Source: Trujillonella endophytica (lineage in GTDB: Bacteria; Actinomycetota; Actinomycetes; Mycobacteriales; Geodermatophilaceae). Taken from it: a stretch of DNA of 64,000 nucleotides. Positions 17,747-26,261 of the stretch are shown one piece after another; position 1 is the stretch's first letter, and each line of letters starts with the position of its first letter. The notes below the pieces were generated by a model. That model ran no database searches, had not been told where the DNA came from, and was given only the letters and a program-made list of their open reading frames with translations. A program made the position numbers and the translations under genes. The stretch is from assembly GCF_900110555.1 (NCBI RefSeq), contig NZ_FOEE01000015.1, positions 39,321 to 103,320 of the forward strand, read 5' to 3'.

Positions 17747-18277
17747 TCAGACCTTGCGGCGGGCCCGGTAGGCGGCCACGGTCGAGCGGCTCGCGCAGGT
17801 GTTGGAGCAGTAGCGGCGGCTGGCGTTGCGCGAGGTGTCGACGTACACGTTTCCGCAGCCCTCGGCCGAGCAGACGCCGAGGCGCTGCCAGCCGTGCTGG
17901 GCGACGACCTGGGCCAGGCCCATGGCGACCGTCGTCGTCAGCTGGTCGAGGACCGGGGCGTCGGCCGGCGTGTAGTGCAGGTGCAGCTCGCCGTCGTGGT
18001 CGGTGGCGTGCGGCTGCGGGTGCGCGCGGGAGAGCAGGGCGTTGAGCCGGTCGAGCACCTCGGCCTGGGTCGTCGCGAGCGCGACGGCGCGCACCAGGTC
18101 GGCGGTCTCGGCCGCGGCGCGGGCCCCGCCGGCGTCGAGGTCGCGGGGCGACCCCGGGGAGAACCACTCGTCGTGCGCGCGGAGGAACTCCGCGGACCAG
18201 CCGTCGACGGCGCGGTCGGCGTTGGCCAGGTCGATCGCCAGCTCGACGGCGTTCGACGCGTAGGTGTCGTAATCCAC
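17747..18277 (-). CDS. CGNR zinc-finger transcriptional regulator
   Basis: 176 residues from GTG 18277. The N-terminal ABATE-type domain is followed by a C-terminal CGNR zinc finger with Cys136, Cys141, Cys157 and Cys161 (VCSAEGCGNVYVDTSRN ... RYCSNTCASR) and a basic end. CGNR proteins are stress-related DNA-binding regulators in actinobacteria. The gene is divergent from an MFS exporter across 96 bp that hold a strong palindrome, so it most likely controls the exporter and itself. Confidence 0.85.
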   Translation of the reverse strand: MDYDTYASNAVELAIDLANADRAVDGWSAEFLRAHDEWFSPGSPRDLDAGGARAAAETADLVRAVALATTQAEVLDRLNALLSRAHPQPHATDHDGELHLHYTPADAPVLDQLTTTVAMGLAQVVAQHGWQRLGVCSAEGCGNVYVDTSRNASRRYCSNTCASRSTVAAYRARRKV

Positions 18278-18342
18278 TTGACCCCCTACCCTTGGCTCGT
18301 TACCGTGACCTGTAGGTGGTCAACCGTTGATGACCGCCTACA
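18278..18342 (+). promoter_or_regulatory. Candidate promoter and operator of the MFS gene
   Basis: TTGACC (18278-18283), a 17-bp gap and TACCGT (18301-18306) fit a housekeeping-type promoter reading toward the MFS gene. It is followed at once by an imperfect palindrome, TGTAGGTGGTCA (18311-18322), 8 bp, TGACCGCCTACA (18331-18342), matching in 11 of 12 positions. The expected transcription start falls inside this palindrome, so a bound regulator would block it. A TTGACC also lies on the opposite strand (18318-18323). The partner is probably the divergent CGNR protein. Confidence 0.5.
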
Positions 18343-18373
18343 CATTCCTCGTAGTCCTGAATCGAGCTCCACC

Positions 18374-19579
18374 GTGCACGCGTACCTCTCCGTCTGGCGG
18401 CTGCCCTCCGCTCCGACGCTCCTGATCGGCGGCTTCGCCGGGCGGCTGCCCTCGGCCATGGTGCCGCTGGCGCTGCTGCTCATGGTGCAGCAGCAGACCG
18501 GCTCGTTCGCGGTGGCGGGGCTGGCCGCGGCGACGCTCGGCATCGCGATGGCCGCGATGGCGCCGGTCCTGGGCCGGGTGGCCGACCGCCGTTCGCCGCG
18601 CCCGGTGCTGCTCGCGCAGGCCGTCGCCTACCCGCTGCTGCTGGGGGTGCTCGTGGCGGCCGTGCTCGCCGGCGCGCCGACGCCGGTGGTCGTCGCCGCC
18701 TCCGCGGCGGCCGGTGCCGCCACCCCGCTGGTCAGCGGCACCGTGCGGGCGCTGTGGTCGCGAACCGGCCCGCGCGTGCGCCCCGCGGCCTTCGCGCTCG
18801 ACGCCACGAGTACCGAGCTGGTCTTCGTCGTCGGCCCGGCCGTGGTGGCCGCGCTCGCCGTCCTCGCGGCGCCGGCGGTCGCCATGGCGACCGCCGGGGT
18901 GCTCGCCGTCGCCGGCGCCGTCGGGATCGGCCTCTCCCGCCCGATGCGCGACTGGGTGCCGGCCGCGCATGCGCAGTCCGGCGTCTTCTCGACCGTCCGG
19001 GCGCCGGGCATGCCCCGGGTGCTGATCAGCGGGGCCGCCCTGATGACCGGTTTCGGCGCGCTCGAGGTCGCCGTCCCCGCCTTCGCCGACGCGGCCGGCA
19101 CGCCGGGGATGTCCGGTGTCCTGCTCGCGGTCTGGTCGCTGGGCTCGGTGATCGGCGGGCTGTGGTTCGGCGCCCGCGTGCTGAGCGCCTCGCTGCCCCG
19201 CCAGTACCGCTGGCTCCTGCTGGGCACGACCATCGGCCTGGCGCCGCTGGCCGCGGTGTCCAGCCCGTGGGTCCTGGGTGTCCTGCTGTTCCTCGGCGGA
19301 TCGGTCATCGCCCCGACGCTCACCGTGCAGAACTCCCTGGTCGGCGCGATCGCCCCGGCGCAGGCGACCACCGAGGCCTTCACCTGGTTGTCCACGGTCA
19401 CCGTGGGCGCCTCCGCCGTCGGTGCGGCGCTCGGCGGCGCGCTGATCGAGGGATCGGCAGGCGTGCCCGGGGCGCTGCTGCTCGCGGTCGGCGGGGCCGC
19501 CGTCGCGGTCGCGGTGACGTTGCTGCCGGGTCGCCGCATCGTCGTCCCGTCGGCGTCGCGGCGGCCGGTGGCCGCCTGA
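18374..19579 (+). CDS. MFS transporter (putative exporter)
   Basis: 401 residues from GTG 18374; the longer open frame upstream overlaps the divergent gene and reads as Arg/Gly-rich shadow. About 12 hydrophobic helices, with the short loop GRVADRRSPRP between helices 2 and 3 matching the MFS motif A region. Many Ala/Val/Gly and no large periplasmic domain. The N-terminal family resemblance is to actinobacterial drug-efflux-like MFS proteins. Substrate unknown; control by the divergent CGNR regulator is inferred. Confidence 0.8.
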   Translation: MHAYLSVWRLPSAPTLLIGGFAGRLPSAMVPLALLLMVQQQTGSFAVAGLAAATLGIAMAAMAPVLGRVADRRSPRPVLLAQAVAYPLLLGVLVAAVLAGAPTPVVVAASAAAGAATPLVSGTVRALWSRTGPRVRPAAFALDATSTELVFVVGPAVVAALAVLAAPAVAMATAGVLAVAGAVGIGLSRPMRDWVPAAHAQSGVFSTVRAPGMPRVLISGAALMTGFGALEVAVPAFADAAGTPGMSGVLLAVWSLGSVIGGLWFGARVLSASLPRQYRWLLLGTTIGLAPLAAVSSPWVLGVLLFLGGSVIAPTLTVQNSLVGAIAPAQATTEAFTWLSTVTVGASAVGAALGGALIEGSAGVPGALLLAVGGAAVAVAVTLLPGRRIVVPSASRRPVAA

Positions 19580-19660
19580 CCGGCTCCGCACCCCCGGGCC
19601 GGGGGCGGCCGGGGCGCTGGTAGTCTTCAGCGCGGTGGTTCCGAGGGGACTCGGACCCCG

Positions 19661-19749
19661 GGAGGCTTCGCCTAGTCCGGTCTATGGCGCCGCACTGCTA
19701 ATGCGGTTTGGGTTAATCCCCATCCCGGGTTCAAATCCCGGAGCCTCCG
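19661..19749 (+). tRNA. tRNA-Ser (GCT)
   Basis: Acceptor arms GGAGGCT (19661-19667) and AGCCTCC (19742-19748) pair perfectly, with discriminator G. The anticodon stem CCGCA/TGCGG encloses GCT at 19697-19699. A long variable arm is present (class II tRNA) and the T-arm reads GGGTTCAAATCCC. It reads AGC/AGU serine codons. No CCA is encoded. Confidence 0.95.
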
Positions 19750-19769
19750 CGCACGACAACTGAACACAG

Positions 19770-19842
19770 GCACCCGTAGCTCAACGGATAGAGCATCTGA
19801 CTACGGATCAGAAGGTTAGGGGTTCGAGTCCCTTCGGGTGCA
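19770..19842 (+). tRNA. tRNA-Arg (ACG)
   Basis: Acceptor arms GCACCCG and CGGGTGC pair perfectly with discriminator A. Anticodon loop CTACGGA carries ACG, normally edited to ICG by TadA, whose gene is also in this window (50099-50635). T-arm GGGTTCGAGTCCC. It lies 20 bp after tRNA-Ser(GCT), probably cotranscribed. Confidence 0.95.
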
Positions 19843-19860
19843 CGTCTGGTTGAGACACCG

Positions 19861-19898
19861 ATCTGCCGCGCCGCCCCGACGGGGGAGGCGCGGCAGAT
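19861..19898 (+). terminator. Strong intrinsic terminator of the tRNA pair
   Basis: A perfect 12-bp stem, ATCTGCCGCGCC (19861-19872) with GGCGCGGCAGAT (19887-19898). The loop itself can add CCCC/GGGG pairs. It is followed by TCGTTTTCC, a T-rich stretch. It is 18 bp after the tRNA-Arg. Confidence 0.8.
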
Positions 19899-20188
19899 TC
19901 GTTTTCCGGGGCCGATACGGACGCCCGCCCGGTGCGGGGTGGTGCAGATCCCGGCCCTACCGCTCGGCATCGCCGGCGGTCGGGGGAGAACCCCCACCGG
20001 TCGTCCCCCGGAACCGGGGACGGATGGGGGTCCTCCCCGATGGGCCCGCCGCCGCCCCGCCGACAGGCTCCGAGGGCGGGATGTCGGGCTGGCCCGACAC
20101 CGGCTCCGCCAGCTGGCGGGATGGGTCCGCGCGCCCCTGAGCAGCAGATTCGGCGGCGGACATCCCGCACCCAGACAGGAGACCTCCC
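19899..20188. other. Intergenic leader before the MMPL gene
   Basis: About 290 bp without a convincing gene. It contains several small GC hairpins (for example GTCCCCGGTTCC-type inverted runs near 20000-20040 and a TGTCGGGCTGGCCCGACA palindrome near 20081-20098). An AGGAG lies just before the MMPL start. The promoter of the MMPL gene should be here; I see no clear -10/-35 pair. Confidence 0.35.
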
Positions 20189-22423
20189 ATGCAGCGAACC
20201 GGCAACCTCGCCGGGCGGGTCGGCCGGTGGAGCGCCCGCCACCGCAGGGCAGCAGTGCTCGGCTGGCTGACCTTCGTCCTGGCCGCCCTCGCCGTCAGCG
20301 CCCTCGTCCCGCAGGGCGAGCTGACCGGCACCGAGCAGAGCCTCGGGGCGCCCGCCGAGGCCGAGCGGATCCTCGACGAGAACGGCTGGGAGGAGCCGGC
20401 GGCGGAGATGGTCCTGGTGCAGCGGGACGCCGACGTGCCCGAGGCCGCCGTCACGGCCGCACTCACCGACCTCGTCGCCACGCTCCGGGCCGTGCCCGAG
20501 GCCGTCGACGTCGCCAGCCCCCTCGACGGCTCGCCGCTGGTCTCCGAGGACGGCCGCTCGGCGCTGGTCACCCTCGACATCGCCGGCGACGCCGAGACGG
20601 CCGACGAGCGCCTCGCGCCGATCACCGCTGCCGTCACCGCGGTCGCCGACCGGCACGACGACGTCCGCGTGGAGCAGTTCGGCGACACCACCGCCGACGT
20701 CGCCATCGGCGAGACCCTCGACGAGGACTTCCAGCGGGCCGAGCTGCTGTCGATCCCGATCACGCTCGCCGTCCTGCTGCTCACCTTCGGCGCGCTCGTG
20801 GCCGCCGTGCTGCCGCTGGTGTTCGCGCTGACGGCGTTCGTCGGCGCCCTCGGGATGCTCAGCCTGACCAGCCAGATCTGGCACGTCGACGAGAGCGCGC
20901 AGATCGTCATGCTGCTCATCGGCCTGGCCGTGGGCGTGGACTACTCGCTCTTCTACCTCAAGCGCGAGCGGGAGGAGCGCGCCAAGGGCGCGGGCCCGGT
21001 CGACGCCCTCGACATCGCCGCCGCCACCTCCGGCCGGTCGGTGCTGATCTCCGGCATCACGGTCGTCGTCGCGATGGCCGGCATGTTCCTCACCGGCTTC
21101 TCCGTCTTCACCGGCATGGCCTCGGCGACGATCCTCGTCGTCGCGATCTCGGTCGTGGGGTCGCTGACCGTGCTGCCGGCGATGATGGCCTGGCTCGGCG
21201 ACCGGGTGGAGAAGGGGCGGCTGCCGTTCGCCCGCCGGCGGACCGGCGCCAGCCCCGGCCGGTTCTGGTCCGCGCTGCTGGGCGTGGTGCTGCGGAGGCC
21301 GCTGGTCGCCGCGCTGGTCGCCGGAGCCGCGCTGACCGCCCTCGCCGTCCCCGCGCTGACGATGGACCTGCGCAACGAGAGCGTCAGCGACCTGCCGCAG
21401 GACCTCGCCGTGATCCAGACGTACAACCGGATCGAGGAGGCGTTCCCGGGCGGGCCGTCGCCCGCGGAGGTGGTGGTCGAGGCGCCGGACGTCGACGCCC
21501 CCGAGGTGCAGGCCGCGATCGCCGACCTGCGGGAGCGGGCGCTGGCAAGCGGGCAGATGAACGAGCCGATCGACGTGGCGACCAACGAGGCCGGGACGGT
21601 CGCCGTCGTCAGCGTGCCGCTGGTGGGGGACGGCGAGGAGCAGGCCTCACGCGACGCGCTGGCCACGCTCGCCGACGACCTGGTGCCCGCGACCGTGGGA
21701 GCGGTGGACGGCGTGACGGCCGTGGTCGGTGGCGACACCGCCGAGTCCGTGGCCTTCGACGAGCTCATGGCCGAGCGCACCCCGCTGGTCTTCGGCTTCG
21801 TGCTCGTGCTGGCCTTCGTGCTGCTGCTGATCTCGTTCCGCTCGGTGACCATCGCCGTCACCGCCATCGTGCTGAACCTGCTGAGCGTGGCCGCCGCCTA
21901 CGGTGCCCTGGTGCTGGTGTTCCAGCAGGGGGTGGGCGCCGACCTGATCGGCCTGGACCGGACCGGCGGCATCGTGAACTGGATCCCGCTGTTCCTCTTC
22001 GTGATCCTGTTCGGCCTGTCGATGGACTACCACGTGTTCATCCTCGGGCGGATCCGCGAGGGCCACGACCGCGGCCTGTCCACCCGCACGGCGATCGCCC
22101 GCGGCATCACGTCGTCGGCCGGCGTGGTGACCAGCGCCGCGGTGATCATGGTGTTCGTCTTCCTGACCTTCGTGACGCTGTCGATGACGTCGATGAAGCA
22201 GGTGGGGCTGGGGCTGGCGATCGCGGTCCTGCTGGACGCCACCGTCGTCCGGGCGGTGCTCGTGCCGGCGGTCATGCAGTTGCTCGGGGAGGCCAACTGG
22301 TACCTGCCGAGGTGGCTGCGCTGGCTGCCGGAACTGCGCCACTCCGATGCCGCCCCGGAGGCCGTCCCGGCGCCGCGGATCCCCGCCGCCGTCGACGAGG
22401 TCCCGGTCCTGGTCCGCGACTGA
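20189..22423 (+). CDS. MMPL/RND-family transporter
   Basis: 744 residues from ATG with AGGAG upstream. Two repeats of one TM, a ~150-residue extracytoplasmic domain and five TMs give the 12-helix MMPL plan. The first TM is at about 22-42. In helix 4 the motif GLAVGVDYSLFYLKREREE matches the conserved GxxxDY of MMPL proteins, and the second repeat has LFGLSMDYHVFILGRIREG. These Asp-Tyr pairs carry the proton relay. Such proteins export lipids, glycolipids or drugs. No specific substrate can be named; no adjacent TetR gene is seen. Confidence 0.88.
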   Translation: MQRTGNLAGRVGRWSARHRRAAVLGWLTFVLAALAVSALVPQGELTGTEQSLGAPAEAERILDENGWEEPAAEMVLVQRDADVPEAAVTAALTDLVATLRAVPEAVDVASPLDGSPLVSEDGRSALVTLDIAGDAETADERLAPITAAVTAVADRHDDVRVEQFGDTTADVAIGETLDEDFQRAELLSIPITLAVLLLTFGALVAAVLPLVFALTAFVGALGMLSLTSQIWHVDESAQIVMLLIGLAVGVDYSLFYLKREREERAKGAGPVDALDIAAATSGRSVLISGITVVVAMAGMFLTGFSVFTGMASATILVVAISVVGSLTVLPAMMAWLGDRVEKGRLPFARRRTGASPGRFWSALLGVVLRRPLVAALVAGAALTALAVPALTMDLRNESVSDLPQDLAVIQTYNRIEEAFPGGPSPAEVVVEAPDVDAPEVQAAIADLRERALASGQMNEPIDVATNEAGTVAVVSVPLVGDGEEQASRDALATLADDLVPATVGAVDGVTAVVGGDTAESVAFDELMAERTPLVFGFVLVLAFVLLLISFRSVTIAVTAIVLNLLSVAAAYGALVLVFQQGVGADLIGLDRTGGIVNWIPLFLFVILFGLSMDYHVFILGRIREGHDRGLSTRTAIARGITSSAGVVTSAAVIMVFVFLTFVTLSMTSMKQVGLGLAIAVLLDATVVRAVLVPAVMQLLGEANWYLPRWLRWLPELRHSDAAPEAVPAPRIPAAVDEVPVLVRD

Positions 22424-22433
22424 CCGTGGCGGC

Positions 22434-22473
22434 CCCGGTCGCCGGGGACGGCCCTCCGTTCCCGGCGACCGGG
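22434..22473 (+). terminator. Intrinsic terminator after the MMPL gene
   Basis: A 13-bp stem, CCCGGTCGCCGGG (22434-22446) with its complement at 22461-22473, and a 14-nt loop, 11 bp after the MMPL stop. There is no obvious T-tract, as is common in high-GC actinobacteria. Confidence 0.6.
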
Positions 22474-22694
22474 CGTCGGCGGGGCGCTCCCCGGCCTTGC
22501 GCACGTATCCTTCGACGGGGCCGGCGGCCGAGCCGTGCACCGGGCGGGGTGGGCGTGCTCCCTGGCGCACCTGTGACGGACGAGGCGATCCCCCGCGCCG
22601 GGCGGACGGCCGCGCGCCCGCACGGGCATGGCACCCTCGCAGGACGGAGGGCCGGCCGCCCACCGAACCGGACCGACCCCTGGAGACGTCGAGC

Positions 22695-23900
22695 GTGGAC
22701 ATGACCGTCGTGGTGCCGACGTTCAACGAGCGCGGCAACGTCGCCGAGCTCGTGCGCCGGCTCGGGGAGTCGCTGCTCGACCGCGACGCCGAGATCCTGT
22801 TCGTCGACGACTCCGACGACGACACCGCCGACGTCGTCCGCGAGGTCGCGCGGACCAGCAGCCTGCCGGTGCGGCTGTTGCACCGCGAGCGCGACCAGCG
22901 CGAGGGCGGCCTGGCCGGCGCGGTCGCCGCCGGGATCGCCACCGCGCGCGGGGAGTACGTCGTCGTCATGGACGGCGACCTGCAGCACCCGCCGGAGCTC
23001 GTGCCGCTGCTGCGCGACGGCGCCGAGTCGGTCGACATGGTCGTGGCCAGCCGCTACGTCGGCGCGGGGGACTCCTCCGGCCTGTCCTCGTCGTGGCGGC
23101 GTGCGGTGTCCAGCACGTCCACCCTGCTGGCACGTTCCTGCTTCCCCCGCCGGGTGGGCCGGGTCTGCACCGACCCGATGACCGGCTTCTTCTGCGTGCG
23201 GCGCAGTGCCGTGCACCTCGACCGGCTCCGCCCGCGCGGGTTCAAGATCCTGCTCGAGATCCTCGCCCGGCACGACCTGGACGTCGCCGAGGTGCCGTTC
23301 GCCTTCGGGGAGCGGCTCGACGGCGAGAGCAAGGCCTCCTGGCGCAACGGCGTGCAGTTCGCCTACCAGATGGCGGCGCTGCGGATGGGCCGGATGTCGC
23401 GGTTCGCGGCCGTCGGCGCCCTGGGCACGATCCTGAACCTGCTGCTCATGTGGCTGCTGCTGCGCGAGACGAGCCTGCACTACCTGCCGGCGGCGGTCAT
23501 CGCCACCGAGGTCGCGATCGCGCACAACTTCGTGCTGCAGGAGCGCTTCGTCTTCAACGACCTCAAGGACAACCGGCATCCCTGGTGGATGCGGTTCCTG
23601 CACTCGCTGCTCTACAACAACGTGGACACCCTCGCCCGGCTGCCCGCGCTGGCGTTCCTCGTCGAGGTGCTCACCTTCCCGTCGGTCCTCGCGCAGGGGC
23701 TCACGCTCGCGGTCGCCTTCCTGGCCCGCTTCTTCTTCGTGTCGACCGTCGTCTACCGGCCCCGGCGCGCGCCGGGTGCGACCGGTGTCGAGGACGGGCC
23801 GGAGATCGACGTCATGGCGATCGCCCCGCTGCAGGGAGTTCCGGGACCGGCCGAGGACACCCGGCCGGCCCCGGAGGACGGCATCGCGCGCGACTCCTAG
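22695..23900 (+). CDS. GT2 (dolichyl-phosphate mannosyltransferase-like) - GtrA fusion
   Basis: 401 residues from GTG 22695 (ATG 22701 also possible). The N-terminal GT2 domain starts TVVVPTFNERGN and has VDDSDDDTA and VVMDGDLQHPPEL (DxD site). From about 235 the protein becomes a GtrA-type domain of four membrane helices (SRFAAVGALGTILNLLLMW). Such enzymes transfer a sugar from a nucleotide donor to polyprenyl phosphate, and the GtrA part probably helps flip the lipid-sugar. It would supply a lipid-linked sugar for glycan modification or protein glycosylation outside the membrane. Confidence 0.85.
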   Translation: MDMTVVVPTFNERGNVAELVRRLGESLLDRDAEILFVDDSDDDTADVVREVARTSSLPVRLLHRERDQREGGLAGAVAAGIATARGEYVVVMDGDLQHPPELVPLLRDGAESVDMVVASRYVGAGDSSGLSSSWRRAVSSTSTLLARSCFPRRVGRVCTDPMTGFFCVRRSAVHLDRLRPRGFKILLEILARHDLDVAEVPFAFGERLDGESKASWRNGVQFAYQMAALRMGRMSRFAAVGALGTILNLLLMWLLLRETSLHYLPAAVIATEVAIAHNFVLQERFVFNDLKDNRHPWWMRFLHSLLYNNVDTLARLPALAFLVEVLTFPSVLAQGLTLAVAFLARFFFVSTVVYRPRRAPGATGVEDGPEIDVMAIAPLQGVPGPAEDTRPAPEDGIARDS

Positions 23901-23929
23901 AGCGTCGGTCCTGGAGGGCCGGCGACGGG

Positions 23930-24421
23930 TCAGGCGATCCCGAGCTCGGCGCAGGTGTCGGCCAGGGTCTCCAGGCCGGCCAGGGTGGCGTCGATCTCCT
24001 CCACGCCGCCCCCGCCCTCGAGCGCGGGCACCGCGGCCGCGGCGGCGGCGCTGATCTCGGTCGCGGTGGCCAGCACCGGGGAGGACACCTCGTCGGCCGG
24101 GACGGCGTCGATGTCGGCGGCGAGGGCGTCCAGCGAGTCGACGAGGGTCGACGGGTCGTCGGTGCTGCCGCTGCCGTACTCGTCGTAGGCCAGCCGGAAG
24201 GTCTCGCCGTCGGCGGCGTACAGCCCGCACGCGGCGGCGTCCCCGGGTCCGGTGGTGCCCTCCTCGACGGTGCCGGCGGCGCCGTCCCCGCTCCCGCCCT
24301 CGGCGACGACGCCGGGCGCGCCGGAGGCGGCGGGCTCGTCGTTCTCGCCGCAGGCGCCGAGGAACAGGACGGCGGCGGAGAGGGCGAGCAGGGTGGTGCC
24401 TGTTCGGGCGACGGTGCGCAT
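23930..24421 (-). CDS. Small putative lipoprotein, unknown
   Basis: 163 residues from ATG 24421. An upstream in-frame extension to 24553 runs through a terminator hairpin and is rejected. The lipobox ends at Cys24 (LGAC). An acidic, Gly/Ala-rich linker leads to a small helical domain (about 70-163) with two Cys (ACGLYAADG and DTCAELGIA) that may pair. I recognise no family; secretion and lipid anchoring are inferred. Confidence 0.65.
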   Translation of the reverse strand: MRTVARTGTTLLALSAAVLFLGACGENDEPAASGAPGVVAEGGSGDGAAGTVEEGTTGPGDAAACGLYAADGETFRLAYDEYGSGSTDDPSTLVDSLDALAADIDAVPADEVSSPVLATATEISAAAAAAVPALEGGGGVEEIDATLAGLETLADTCAELGIA

Positions 24422-24513
24422 GGGGGAGGTGCTCCTCGGGACGACGGCGGGGGAGCCGGACGGGATGTCCGGCCCCGGTCGTGGAGGAGCGTCGTTCCGA
24501 CCGCTTGCGCGGC

Positions 24514-24555
24514 CCTTGCGGGCGGCCGGGTGCTCGCTCCCGGCCGCCCGCAAGG
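24514..24555 (-). terminator. Intrinsic terminator of the aldehyde dehydrogenase gene
   Basis: A perfect 17-bp stem (24514-24530 with 24539-24555; core CTTGCGGGCGGCCGGG) and an 8-nt loop TGCTCGCT. It begins 2 bp beyond the leftward aldehyde dehydrogenase stop and separates it from the lipoprotein promoter. Confidence 0.8.
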
Positions 24556-24557
24556 CC

Positions 24558-26036
24558 TCAGAGCGGAAAGGAGATGTACTTCGTCTGCAGGTACTCGGCC
24601 AGGCCCTCGTGGCCGCCCTCCCGGCCGATGCCGCTCTGCTTCACCCCGCCGAACGGCGCCGCCGGGTCGCTGATCACGCCGCGGTTCAGCCCGACCATGC
24701 CCGACTCCAGGGCCTCGGCCAGCCGCAGCCCACGGGCGAGGTCGCCGGTGAACACGTAGGAGACCAGGCCGAACTCGGTGCCGTTGGCCAGGGCCAGCAC
24801 CTCCTCGTCGGAGCCGAAGCGGACGATCGGGGCCACCGGCCCGAAGATCTCCTCCTCGGTCGCCGGGGACCCGGCCGGGACGTCGACCAGGACGGTCGGC
24901 GGGTAGAACCAGCCGGGGCCCTCGGGCCGCTCGCCGCCGGTGACCACGCGCGCGCCGGCGTCGACGGTCTCCCGGACGATCCGTTCCACCTTCTCGACCG
25001 TCTCCTCGTTCACCAGCGGGCCGAGCCCCACGCCGTCGGCGTCGCCCCGGCCGACCGTGATGGCGCCCATCCGCTCGGCCAGCCTGCGGGCGAACTCGTC
25101 GGCGACGGCGTCCTCCACGTAGAACCGGTTGGCCGCCGTGCACGCCTCGCCGCCGTTGCGCAGCTTGGCCAGCATGGCTCCCTCCACCGCGGCGTCGAGG
25201 TCGGCGTCGGCGCAGACGATGAACGGCGCGTTCCCGCCCAGCTCCATCGAGCTGACCAGCACCTGGTCGGCCGCCTGCTTGAGCAACCCGCGCCCCACCT
25301 CGGTCGATCCGGTGAAGCTCACCTTGCGCAGTCGCGGATCGGCCATGGCGGCGCCGGCGACGTCCCTGGCGCTGGTGGTCGGCAGCACGCTCAGCACCCC
25401 CTCGGGCAGCCCGGCCTCGGCGAGCAACTCGGCCAGCAGCAGGGCGGTCAGGGGGGTCTCCGCGGCCGGCTTGACCACGACGGGGCAGCCGGCCGCGAAC
25501 GCCGGGCCGAGCTTGCGGGTGAGCATCGCCGCGGGGAAGTTCCACGGCGTGATGGCCAGCGCGATGCCGACGGGCTGGCGGACGACGACCGTGCGGGTGC
25601 CGCCCGCGGGGGCGACCCGGTAGTCGCCGTCGATGCGGACCGCCTCCTCGGCGAACCAGCGGAAGAACTCGGCGGCGTAGGTCAGCTCGGCCCGGGCGTC
25701 GGCGAGCGTCTTGCCGTTCTCGCGGACCATCAGCAGCGCGAGGTCGTCGGCCCGCGGGCCGGTCATGGCCTCGAAGGTGCGGCGCAGGATCTCGCCGCGC
25801 TCGCGGGGGGCGGTGGCCGCCCAGCCCGCGGCGGCGGCCGCGGCGGCGTCCATGGCGGCGCGGGTGTCGTCGGGTGTGGCGTCGGCGACCCGCGCCAGCA
25901 CGGAGCCGTCCGCCGGGTCGTGGACGGCGAAGTCGGCGCCGCCGGTGGCGGGCCGCCACCGCCCGCCGACGAAGAGGCCGGTGGGGACGGGGCGGCTGAT
26001 CCCCGCGATGCTCGCGTTGGTCTCGCTGCTGGTCAC
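24558..26036 (-). CDS. NAD(P)-dependent aldehyde dehydrogenase (succinate-semialdehyde type)
   Basis: 492 residues from GTG 26036, normal for the family. The longer open frame to 26222 has no homology-like sequence. Visible motifs: ITPWNFPAAM (cofactor binding), FTGSTEVGRGLL, general-base Glu265 in SMELGGNAPF and catalytic Cys299 in NGGEACTAANRFY. The LGGNAPFIV pattern and overall sequence resemble GabD-like succinate-semialdehyde dehydrogenases, which oxidise succinate semialdehyde to succinate. No GABA transaminase gene is nearby, so other aldehydes are possible. Confidence 0.85.
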   Translation of the reverse strand: MTSSETNASIAGISRPVPTGLFVGGRWRPATGGADFAVHDPADGSVLARVADATPDDTRAAMDAAAAAAAGWAATAPRERGEILRRTFEAMTGPRADDLALLMVRENGKTLADARAELTYAAEFFRWFAEEAVRIDGDYRVAPAGGTRTVVVRQPVGIALAITPWNFPAAMLTRKLGPAFAAGCPVVVKPAAETPLTALLLAELLAEAGLPEGVLSVLPTTSARDVAGAAMADPRLRKVSFTGSTEVGRGLLKQAADQVLVSSMELGGNAPFIVCADADLDAAVEGAMLAKLRNGGEACTAANRFYVEDAVADEFARRLAERMGAITVGRGDADGVGLGPLVNEETVEKVERIVRETVDAGARVVTGGERPEGPGWFYPPTVLVDVPAGSPATEEEIFGPVAPIVRFGSDEEVLALANGTEFGLVSYVFTGDLARGLRLAEALESGMVGLNRGVISDPAAPFGGVKQSGIGREGGHEGLAEYLQTKYISFPL

Positions 26037-26152
26037 GGGCCCATTCTGCGCCCCGGGGGCAGGTCCCGTGCGCCGATCGCGCCCGGCTCCGGCGACGCGG
26101 AGGGGAAGTGGGGCGGGGGGCCGGCTCTGGCGGTCTGGCCGCGTTGGTCGGT

Positions 26153-26170
26153 CCATCCAGCGGTGGATGG
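26153..26170. promoter_or_regulatory. Small palindrome upstream of the aldehyde dehydrogenase
   Basis: CCATCCA, a 4-bp GCGG centre and TGGATGG form a perfect 7-bp-arm inverted repeat about 120 bp upstream of the aldehyde dehydrogenase start. It could be an operator, or a weak hairpin after the upstream flavoenzyme gene. Confidence 0.3.
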
Positions 26171-26261
26171 CCAATGGTTTCCCGGCTGCCCCCGCCCGAG
26201 ACCACTGTGACCCGGGCCACACCGTCGGGTCAACCCCCGCCCGGCGTGTCCCCGGGCGGGC

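Noticed and set aside
17894..18373. N-terminal extension of the MFS transporter
   Set aside because: It overlaps the divergent CGNR gene and reads as Gly/Arg-rich non-membrane sequence; the GTG at 18374 directly precedes the first helix.
24422..24553. N-terminal extension of the small lipoprotein
   Set aside because: It would run through the terminator hairpin of the aldehyde dehydrogenase and would bury the signal peptide.
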